Shown: piece by piece, positions 1 through 5,267 of the stretch | How the letters are laid out: each line of letters starts with the position of its first letter | Numbering within the stretch: position 1 is the first letter of the stretch | From: UBA6911 sp964481255 | GTDB taxonomy: Bacteria; Acidobacteriota; UBA6911 | Length of the DNA: 7,508 nucleotides | Assembly (NCBI GenBank): GCA_964481255.1 | Contig: CAYZTZ010000157.1 | Span: 1-7,508 of the forward strand | Direction of reading: 5' to 3' | The notes under the pieces: generated by a model | What the model was told of the DNA's origin: nothing | Database searches by the model: none | What the model saw: the letters and a program-made list of their open reading frames with translations, nothing else | Translations under genes and position numbers: made by a program

Positions 1-55
1 AACCTCGCATTTGATCTTCGACCCTATGGATCTTGTCGGGAAGCCGGCCGCCCTG
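1..55. repeat. 55-bp direct repeat, left copy
   Basis: Bases 1-55 are identical, base for base, to 4721-4775 in the same orientation; similarity stops at once on the right (GTTCCC here, ACGACC in the other copy). The left limit is unknown because the window begins with the repeat. The repeat can fold: CTTCGAC at 16-22 pairs with GTC (35-37) and GAAG (40-43), with a two-base GG bulge and a 12-base loop. It does not look coding. The two copies bound the block that carries the SUOX-like genes and the TonB receptor. Confidence 0.95.
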
Positions 56-382
56 GTTCCCCCGCCAAGGTTAAATCTGGTGAGGTATCGCGGAGTTCTG
101 GCTCCCTCGGCCCGCTGGAGATCCCGGATTGTGCCGGCTGAGCCGCGGGACGGGGGCGCTCTCGGAGTTGTCCGGGCTGTTCCGGGAATCAAGGAAGGAT
201 AGGCGGGCAAGGCAAGAGGAAAGCGAATCCGGCCAATTGTCGCAGAGAAGATTCTAATTGCGAATGCATCGCGGAATTTGGACGTCAAGGGAAGGATCCG
301 GGAAGAATATCCGAAGGTATACTTCTCCTGGAGCGAACCCGGCGGTGCTTACGCTGCAGCCAACCCACAGAGGAGTTGCTCG
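56..382. other. Gene-free stretch upstream of the first gene
   Basis: No convincing gene is seen here; a short open frame near 11-202 has no recognisable content or ribosome binding site. The clearest structure is a nested hairpin at 122-150: TCCCG (122-126) pairs with CGGGA (146-150) around an inner CGGC-TGA-GCCG stem (135-145). No persuasive promoter was found for the gene at 383. AGGAG at 371-375 is that gene's ribosome binding site. Confidence 0.5.
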
Positions 383-1396
383 ATGAGAAGATCCTATAGC
401 CCATTTGTATTTACTATAATTCTGTGCAGTTCTCTTTGGGCGGACGACACCAATGATTTCTATAGCAAATCCGCCTATAGGGAGCTGGGCAAACCCTCGG
501 TCGAATTGTCGGGCGAGATCCGCTCCCCGGGTGTCATAGATTTTTCCGGCATGCCTTTGCGCCGGGTAATCCACCGCGAAAGCGAATTCAGGAATGGCGG
601 CGTCAAATTCCGCGGCGCCTATCGTTACGAAGGCTATTCCTTGTTTGACATCTTGAACGACCACCTGCCGCAGAAAGAAAACGCGCGGGAATTCCAGCAG
701 CCCCTGGACCTGCTGCTGGCCATCGAGAACAAAGCGGGAGAACGTGTGGTCCTTAGTTGGGGCGAAATCTATTATCCCGCGGCGGAGCACCGGATTATTA
801 TTGCGGTTCGGGCCTCACCGGTTGTCCCCATTCTCACAAGGGAGGAGTGGCCCTTGCCGGATCACCCCCGCTTGATCTTCGGCAACGACCTGATTGCTGC
901 ACGCAATCTGGATAACCCCTCGAAGATTACGGTTTTTTCGGCCCCGGTTTCATTTCCCAGGAAGGAACTCAAAAAGCTGTATTCGCCTCAAATCACGCTG
1001 TTCCTGGACGGCAGGAAAGCGGAAATGCCGGATATCTCGGAGCATGAAAAGCGCACCTATCACGCCATTTTCTATGGGCGGGGCAAAGGCTTCCACGGAT
1101 ATCAGGCTTTTACCGGCAGCCTTTTGAGGACGGTCCTGCAACAACATCTCCCCGTGACGTCTGAAATTATTAAGAAGGGTTACTTTGTAATAATCGGCGC
1201 CGATGGTTACCGTATAGCCCTGTCTTACAGCGAATTGTGCAACCGCAACGATCACGCGGAATTCCTGCTGATCGACCACGGGCCGGAGCAGGACGGAGGG
1301 CGCTATTCCGTATTCCCCGGTCCTGACTTTTTCTCGGACCGCGCCATCAAGGCTGTTCAGGAGATCCACTTTTTAAAATTGGGCCCCAGGCGGTAA
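383..1396 (+). CDS. Secreted protein with two tandem SUOX-fold (molybdopterin oxidoreductase-like) domains
   Basis: The product is 337 aa. ATG 383 is chosen over an upstream in-frame start at 278 because AGGAG (371-375) lies 7 bases before it and because the protein then opens with a signal peptide (about residues 1-20, basic start, hydrophobic core, cleavage near SLWA-DD). Domain 1 is about 38-190 and domain 2 about 203-333. They align with each other: FRGAYRYEGYSLFDIL with FHGYQAFTGSLLRTVL, RVVLSWGEIYYPAAEH with RIALSYSELCNRNDHA, and a closing Gly/Pro-rich strand before SKITVF or QEIHFLKL. The pattern (GEIRSPG, then an FxG..L..L segment, then a closing strand) is that of small periplasmic proteins annotated as molybdopterin-binding oxidoreductases. 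Domain 1 has no cysteine; the only mature cysteine is C286, not in the usual ligand context, so cofactor binding is doubtful. A binding or accessory role for the neighbouring TonB receptor is inferred from position only. Confidence 0.75.
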   Translation: MRRSYSPFVFTIILCSSLWADDTNDFYSKSAYRELGKPSVELSGEIRSPGVIDFSGMPLRRVIHRESEFRNGGVKFRGAYRYEGYSLFDILNDHLPQKENAREFQQPLDLLLAIENKAGERVVLSWGEIYYPAAEHRIIIAVRASPVVPILTREEWPLPDHPRLIFGNDLIAARNLDNPSKITVFSAPVSFPRKELKKLYSPQITLFLDGRKAEMPDISEHEKRTYHAIFYGRGKGFHGYQAFTGSLLRTVLQQHLPVTSEIIKKGYFVIIGADGYRIALSYSELCNRNDHAEFLLIDHGPEQDGGRYSVFPGPDFFSDRAIKAVQEIHFLKLGPRR

Positions 1397-1438
1397 ATTT
1401 CGGCGATAAGCCGGCTTTTTCCCGTCGCTGCCGAAATT
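1396..1438 (+). terminator. Candidate terminator / inverted repeat after the first gene
   Basis: A perfect 9-bp inverted repeat, AATTTCGGC (1396-1404) and GCCGAAATT (1430-1438), begins at the last base of the stop codon. Within it a shorter hairpin, CGGC (1401-1404) with GCCG (1410-1413), is followed by GC and five T (1416-1420), as in a weak intrinsic terminator. The two foldings compete for 1401-1404. Termination between the first gene and the next leader is plausible but the short stem makes it uncertain. Confidence 0.5.
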
Positions 1439-1485
1439 CGATTTGAGATTCCGCCTGGATGTGTTACAGTGCGCGGCTGAGGTGA

Positions 1486-1506
1486 TATATGGTGATGTAT
1501 ATAAAG
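1486..1506 (+). promoter_or_regulatory. AT-rich possible -10 region before the structured leader
   Basis: TATATG (1486-1491) and TATATAAAG (1499-1507) form the only AT-rich patch between the inverted repeat at 1396-1438 and the structured leader starting near 1517. Either could serve as a -10 element, giving a transcript that begins just before the leader. No good -35 box is visible (TTACAG at 1464-1469 is a poor match), so this is weakly supported. Confidence 0.25.
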
Positions 1507-1516
1507 AAAACTTGAA

Positions 1517-1677
1517 GTCGGCCCTGGGTGCACGGCGTGCAAAGGCTAAAGACCGACCAGGCCGCATCAATGCGTCCCCGCAAGGGAACTCTCCCGCAGA
1601 AGAATCCACCTGCCTGCTAGGCCTCCCTGTAGAGGACGGCAACGATGCGGTTGCCGCATTCTCAAAGGGAGCGTCCC
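1517..1677 (+). ncRNA. Structured leader RNA, possible riboswitch or attenuator (unidentified)
   Basis: This non-coding stretch is unusually rich in pairing. CGG and CCTGG (1519-1527, one bulged C) pair with CCAGGCCG (1557-1564) around a small GCAC-GGC-GTGC hairpin (1530-1540). TCCC (1575-1578), GGGA (1584-1587) and TCCC (1592-1595) give two alternative hairpins sharing the GGGA. GCCT-GCT-AGGC (1612-1622) overlaps a CCTC/GAGG stem (1622-1635). GGCAAC (1638-1643) with GTTGCC (1650-1655) competes with ATGCGG (1645-1650) and CCGCAT (1654-1659). The last hairpin, GGGA (1667-1670) with TCCC (1674-1677), covers the ribosome binding site and abuts ATG 1678. Mutually exclusive stems ending at a sequestered ribosome binding site are the usual design of a translational switch. 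I could not match it to a known riboswitch class. The folds were drawn by eye, without energy or covariation support. Confidence 0.4.
1664..1677 (+). promoter_or_regulatory. Ribosome binding site inside a hairpin
   Basis: AAAGGGAG (1664-1671) is a strong Shine-Dalgarno sequence placed 6 bases before ATG 1678. Its GGGA pairs with TCCC at 1674-1677 across a GCG loop, so the site would be at least partly hidden when the hairpin forms. It identifies 1678 as the original start of the interrupted gene, in preference to ATG 1732, which has no such site. Confidence 0.55.
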
Positions 1678-2340
1678 ATGTCCTCCGCAATCGATCTGCA
1701 TCGCATACAGGCCAGGAAGGCCTGCTGACTGATGCCTATCCTATTTTATCTTTTGGGGAATGCAATTCCGGCGGCGCATGAGGCCCGGCCGCAGGAAGCC
1801 AAGGTCTTAGTCAAAGGCGAAGTAATGGCCGAACTTTCTCTATCCATGGAAGATGTGCAGGCAATGCCGCTCCCTCTTATCCAGGGTTCCTGTAATCCCG
1901 GAAAGGGTGCGCGACCGTAAGATGGGGAATGCGTGACTCAAGCGACCTTTCGCGCAGTTCTGCTGCGGGATGTCCTTTGCAAAGCCGGCATGAAACACAA
2001 ACGCCAATGGGAACCGGGAGTGTTTGTTCGGGTCTTGAATCAAGGCAACCGGGAAATGGTCTTTTCGTTCGGTGAGCTTTTCAATTCGCGGCTGGGCGAT
2101 CAGGTCGTCATAGCCACAATTAAGGAAAGGAAACCGCTGTCGCCGGAAGATGGATTCGCCGTGTCTGTCACGGGTGAAGACAGCACCGGCGGCCGTTTCG
2201 TCAAACGCATCCAAACAATCGAAGTCAGGCAGGCAAATTCACAGCTAGGGAGTTCCTATGAAAGGATTGAAAGGAATTTATGTGCTTTTTGTGTCGCTAT
2301 TCTTCTGCTGTGCGTGGACGTATGCACAACAGGCAGCTGA
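1678..2340 (+). pseudogene. Interrupted single-domain SUOX-fold secreted protein
   Basis: Read in one frame from ATG 1678, this is a relative of the gene at 383, broken by TGA at 1726-1728 and TAA at 1918-1920. Before the TGA stand 16 residues ending QARKAC; after it the frame continues LMPILFYLLGNAIPAAHEA. Together they form a normal signal peptide if the TGA was once TGG (Trp). The mature part has VLVKGEVMAELSLSMEDV, then the TAA in a loop, then ATFRAVLLRDVLCKAG, REMVFSFGELF and a closing FVKRIQTIEV ending at 2232. This is the order seen in one-domain periplasmic molybdopterin-oxidoreductase-like proteins of about 160-170 aa. Past 2232 the frame runs on into the receptor gene to 2340, so the natural stop may also be lost (a TAG sits at 2246 in the next frame). 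Possible restarts are ATG 1732 and GTG 1933. Decay is the simplest reading; sequencing error or a deliberately split gene remain possible. Confidence 0.65.
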
Positions 2341-4393
2341 AGCGGAGAATAAGAAGCCGGCCATCCATCTTTTTGAGGTGGTTACGGTGACGGCTGAACT
2401 GGAGCCCCAGGAAAGCCCGACGACCATTTCCATAGTAACAGCCGAACAGCTTCAGGCCCGCACTGTGAACAACCTTGGGGAGGCTCTGGAGCATTTGCCG
2501 GGTATCCATTTTCGGGTCGGCCGGTCCAAGATTGAAGAACAGGTTACGGTGCGGGGATTTGAGCAGGAGAAAGTGCTGATCCTCATGGACGGCATCCCCG
2601 TATCGATTCCCTATGAGGGGCAAATCAACCTGGGCGATATTCCTGTGCAAAACATTGCCAGCATCAGGTTGACGAAGGGACTCAGCTCCGTTCTATATGG
2701 CGCGAACGGTATGGGCGGAGTTATCAATGTGATCACCAAGCAGGGGGAGGAACGCCCGAGCTTTTCCGCTCAATATGAGGGAAGCCAATACGCGACCCAT
2801 AATATCCAGGTGGGGCACGGGTGGAAAAAGGGACCTTTCAGTTACTATGCAGGGTTTAGCCACCGCGAGAGCAACGGCTACCCGCTGGCTCGAACCTTCA
2901 CTCTCCCGGACTCCGTCCTCGCCAGCATGAAGGCTTCGCCGGCAAATCCGCCCTCCCTGCCGAACGTTCCGTTCGCACCTGATTCGGGGAGCCGCGACAA
3001 CGGCGACTATTCGCGCACCTCGTTCACCCTCACATCTACCGTGGAGCTCAATCCCAGAAACACCCTCGGCATATCCCTGGAGCACTATGATAACGAGTAT
3101 GGTGTCCCGCCCGCATCGGTCTATCGCGAGCATAAGAAAGGGTTCTTTTACTTCCCCCGATACTGGCGCTTTACGGACTGGGACCGCACCATGGTCAACG
3201 TGCTCGAGGAAAGCAGGATTTCAGACAGCCTCACAGTGAAAGCCCGATTCTTTTACGACCAGTACGACAACCTGCTCGACGCTTATGATGATCCCACCTA
3301 CACCACTCAGAATCGAATCGGCCCCGCGTCGGGAAGTTCCCTCTACGACGATTACGACTTTGGATTCAGCGGGTATGTATTTTGGAAGGGGATCCCCAAG
3401 AGCGAGTTGCGGGCCTCCTTTAATTTCCGGCGGGATGTTCACGAGAGCACCTTTGCGGGTTCACCGACCGACCGGCTGTCTTCCGATACCTGGTCCGTCG
3501 GCATTGAGGACGAGATCCGTCTGAGCCCCAAGCTCACAATGACACCGGGCGTCAGCTTCGATTTTCTGGATAAGCGCGAAAGGTATCAGAATGCCACGAG
3601 TATGGAGCCCGGTGACGACGTCCGCTCCATCAGTCCTCAGATCGGGCTGCGCTACGCAGCCTCGCCCAGAGTGAGCATCTTTGGATCCGTCGGGCGCAAA
3701 ATGAGATTCCCGACCATGAGGAACCTTTACGCGGATGGAATAATAGGGCCCATGGGCAATCCGGACCTGGAAGAAGAGAGCAATATCAGCGTTGAAGTCG
3801 GATCCAGCTTCGATGCAAGCGAAAGGCTGAAACTGGGGGGCTCTTTTTTCTACAACAACGTCAAGAACATGATCAGTCTCGACAACCAGATCGGGCGGTT
3901 TGAACAGTATCCCAAAGCTACCATTACTGGATTTGAATTAACCGCGAATGGACGCATTACGAATTCCACGGATGCTTACGTGGCGTACACATTCCTGAGG
4001 GCGCGCGCCGACTCTCTGGTCACCATTGAAAATCAATACAGCCCCACTCTCATATATCGCCCTGAGGAGCTTCCCTATCGGCCTTCCCACCAGATCGATC
4101 TGGAGTTGAGACAGCGGTTCTCCTTCGGCCTTGAAGCGAACCTTAGTGGCGCCTACTTTTCCAGGGCGACGTACTATGACCACTATAATCCGACCGACAA
4201 TAAGGTGTTGCTCGCGACCAAGGCAGAGCTCGGCAGCTACGTGCTTTTGAATGCGAAGATCAGCCAAAAGATTGCCGGCGGGTTCAGCGTTTACTTTGCC
4301 GCTGAAAACCTGCTGAACAGGTATTACGAGACGCTCTACCTGTATCCCGCTGCGGGACGTACCTACCGCGGCGGCATACGATTTAACCTGTAA
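2258..4393 (+). CDS. TonB-dependent outer-membrane receptor
   Basis: The product is 711 aa. ATG 2258 follows AGGGAG (2247-2252) by 5 bases. Residues 1-23 are a signal peptide (cleavage near TYA-QQ). A TonB-box-like EVVTVTA lies at 40-46. The plug domain covers about 50-165, with the typical LGEALEHLPGIHF, QVTVRGFEQEKVLILMDGIP, IRLTKGLSSVLYGANGMGG and VINVIT segments. The remaining ~545 residues are an aromatic-rich, alternating-strand barrel; MRFPTMRNLY and the C-terminal AENLLNRYYE...GRTYRGGIRF are family hallmarks. The chain ends in Leu rather than the more usual Phe. Such receptors import siderophores, cobalamin, other metal chelates or sugars using TonB energy; nothing in the sequence fixes the substrate. 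Its start overlaps the run-on end of the interrupted SUOX-like frame by 83 bases, and it probably shares a transcript with it, downstream of the structured leader. Confidence 0.95.
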   Translation: MKGLKGIYVLFVSLFFCCAWTYAQQAAEAENKKPAIHLFEVVTVTAELEPQESPTTISIVTAEQLQARTVNNLGEALEHLPGIHFRVGRSKIEEQVTVRGFEQEKVLILMDGIPVSIPYEGQINLGDIPVQNIASIRLTKGLSSVLYGANGMGGVINVITKQGEERPSFSAQYEGSQYATHNIQVGHGWKKGPFSYYAGFSHRESNGYPLARTFTLPDSVLASMKASPANPPSLPNVPFAPDSGSRDNGDYSRTSFTLTSTVELNPRNTLGISLEHYDNEYGVPPASVYREHKKGFFYFPRYWRFTDWDRTMVNVLEESRISDSLTVKARFFYDQYDNLLDAYDDPTYTTQNRIGPASGSSLYDDYDFGFSGYVFWKGIPKSELRASFNFRRDVHESTFAGSPTDRLSSDTWSVGIEDEIRLSPKLTMTPGVSFDFLDKRERYQNATSMEPGDDVRSISPQIGLRYAASPRVSIFGSVGRKMRFPTMRNLYADGIIGPMGNPDLEEESNISVEVGSSFDASERLKLGGSFFYNNVKNMISLDNQIGRFEQYPKATITGFELTANGRITNSTDAYVAYTFLRARADSLVTIENQYSPTLIYRPEELPYRPSHQIDLELRQRFSFGLEANLSGAYFSRATYYDHYNPTDNKVLLATKAELGSYVLLNAKISQKIAGGFSVYFAAENLLNRYYETLYLYPAAGRTYRGGIRFNL

Positions 4394-4400
4394 GCGGGAA

Positions 4401-4429
4401 AAAAGCGCCGCCCTGGATTTGCGGCGTTT
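4401..4429 (+). terminator. Intrinsic terminator after the TonB receptor
   Basis: CGCCGC (4406-4411) and GCGGCG (4421-4426) form a perfect 6-bp GC stem with a 9-base loop, preceded by an A run (4399-4404) and followed by TTT. It begins 12 bases after the receptor stop codon. The T tract is short, but the A-stem-T layout supports termination, possibly in both directions. Confidence 0.65.
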
Positions 4430-4720
4430 CCTCAGTTGCGCGGTTCTCACGGATATTGCAACGGGATTCCCTTTTGTGGGAACCGCGCCGATAATTCCTT
4501 GCCAGGGCGGCAACAAAGGTGAAGTTAAAATAGCCGGCCGTCGCTGCGCGCATCTTTCGGGTTTCAGACTGCATGCGAATGTATGCATTCCGGCAAGGGC
4601 GCGCCGTCCATTGGAGAATCTCTGCCGGTATGTGGCACGGCCGGCGGCCGCGACGGGACGGTTGTGCCGGTCTCCCGACGGACGGGTTTTATAACGGCTG
4701 AGGCATCGCTGGCGGGACGG

Positions 4721-4775
4721 AACCTCGCATTTGATCTTCGACCCTATGGATCTTGTCGGGAAGCCGGCCGCCCTG
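4721..4775. repeat. 55-bp direct repeat, right copy
   Basis: Exact match to 1-55, at a spacing of 4720 bases. The upstream neighbour here is GGCGGGACGG; the matching flank of the left copy lies outside the window, so the true repeat could be longer. It lies in non-coding DNA about 330 bases after the receptor stop codon. See the left copy for its internal fold. Confidence 0.95.
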
Positions 4776-4823
4776 ACGACCTGTCCGGCTTTTGGGGAGC
4801 ACTATCATACTCTCTCCAGTATT

Positions 4824-4854
4824 CCCCTGTTCCTCGTAGCGAGCGACCAAGGGG
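4824..4854. other. Two-tier hairpin
   Basis: CCCCT (4824-4828) pairs with AGGGG (4850-4854), enclosing a second stem CTCG-TAG-CGAG (4833-4843). It sits just upstream of the likely phosphatase promoter and has no T run directly after it. It could be an operator, a terminator remnant or part of a structured RNA; no function can be assigned. Confidence 0.4.
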
Positions 4855-4873
4855 GCTTACAATATTCTCTTTT

Positions 4874-4902
4874 TTGTATTCGCGGCGGGTTGCCCCAATA
4901 AT
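4874..4902 (+). promoter_or_regulatory. Possible sigma-70 promoter for the phosphatase
   Basis: TTGTAT (4874-4879), a 17-base spacer and AATAAT (4897-4902) give a moderate match to the -35/-10 consensus, the -10 being the better half. Transcription from here would produce a leader of about 360 bases before the phosphatase start, including the hairpins at 5091-5143 and 5164-5192. Confidence 0.35.
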
Positions 4903-5090
4903 TTTCCATTTCTTCACATCCTCCTCATAATTCCTTAAACAACGCTTGTTACCTTGCATGCGAAGGAACACTCCTTCATTGGCAGCAGGGTGTTATGGCC
5001 GGCAATCGCCAAACGGAAGGGATACCCGGTTCCCGACAATCATCGGGCAAAGCGCCGGCATGAAGAGGTTCCACCGCGGCGTAGTGCATG

Positions 5091-5143
5091 CGGGCGGGAA
5101 GAGAGATGTTGTATCGGTGAGGGAATCTCTCTCACCCCGCCCG
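5091..5143 (+). promoter_or_regulatory. Long stable hairpin in the phosphatase leader
   Basis: CGGGCGGG (5091-5098) pairs perfectly with CCCGCCCG (5136-5143), and GAGAGAT (5101-5107) with ATCTCTC (5125-5131). This makes 15 base pairs broken only by a small internal loop (AA opposite TCAC), with a 17-base apical loop. It ends about 125 bases before the phosphatase start codon and 20 bases before a terminator-like hairpin, so it is a candidate regulatory element of that gene. Confidence 0.5.
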
Positions 5144-5163
5144 TCAGCTTCTTCGCCCCGGAC

Positions 5164-5192
5164 AGGAAGACAGCGCGCGCGTCGTCCTTTTT
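5164..5192 (+). terminator. Terminator-like hairpin upstream of the phosphatase, possible attenuator
   Basis: AGGAAGAC (5164-5171) pairs with GTCGTCCT (5181-5188) with one mismatch, across a loop of alternating G and C, and runs directly into TTTTT (5188-5192). This has the shape of an intrinsic terminator placed about 75 bases before the phosphatase start, where it would act as an attenuator or end a leader transcript. It was drawn by eye; the mismatch and alternating GC loop leave other folds open. Confidence 0.4.
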
Positions 5193-5267
5193 GGCGGAAA
5201 TTTTCTGGTTGTCGAATTCTGTAAACTGCAGGTCCGAATTTACCGTTTGAGAAACAGGAGACTACGA

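Larger units (their letters stand above)
4430..5267. other. Long gene-free region between receptor and phosphatase
   Basis: About 840 bases without a convincing gene. Open frames in this stretch (for example within 4419-4694, 4583-4930 and 4946-5250) lack ribosome binding sites and recognisable content. It holds the second repeat copy (4721-4775), several hairpins, a possible promoter and the phosphatase leader, listed separately. Additional small structures are TGCAT/ATGCA around 4570-4587 and CCCGA (5032-5036) pairing with TCGGG (5043-5047). Such a length is unusual between bacterial genes and suggests regulatory content or decayed sequence. Confidence 0.5.

Noticed and set aside
415..420. 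Perfect TATAAT promoter element
   Set aside because: It falls inside the signal-peptide codons of the first gene and has no -35 box at a suitable distance.
254..790. 178-aa minus-strand open frame
   Set aside because: It is the antisense shadow of the first SUOX-like gene, without a ribosome binding site or recognisable domain; the same applies to the long minus-strand frames at 3938-4588, 5415-5972 and 6048-6593.
1517..1620. Cobalamin riboswitch upstream of the TonB receptor
   Set aside because: A segment reading CCACCTGCCTGC recalls the 3' end of cobalamin riboswitches, and TCCCCGCAA recalls part of the core, but the conserved GCCACTG box and the full core are absent.
1530..1656. c-di-GMP-I (GEMM) riboswitch
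   Set aside because: GTGCAAAGG and GGTTGCCG resemble pieces of the motif, but the GGGCAAACC start is missing and the spacing is far too large.
1726..1728. TGA read as selenocysteine
   Set aside because: It lies in the hydrophobic part of a signal peptide, where selenocysteine has no known role, no clear SECIS hairpin follows, and a second stop of another type occurs downstream.
1443..1781. 112-aa open frame over the leader
   Set aside because: Its translation resembles no protein family, it has no ribosome binding site, and the region is explained better as structured RNA followed by the start of the gene at 1678.
4633..4647. Sigma-54 promoter (TGGCACG)
   Set aside because: The -24 half matches but the -12 position reads GCGG instead of TTGC.
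4802..4809. Pho box for the phosphatase
   Set aside because: CTATCATA is one base from a Pho half-site, but the second half-site is missing and it lies over 450 bases from the gene and upstream of the likely promoter.
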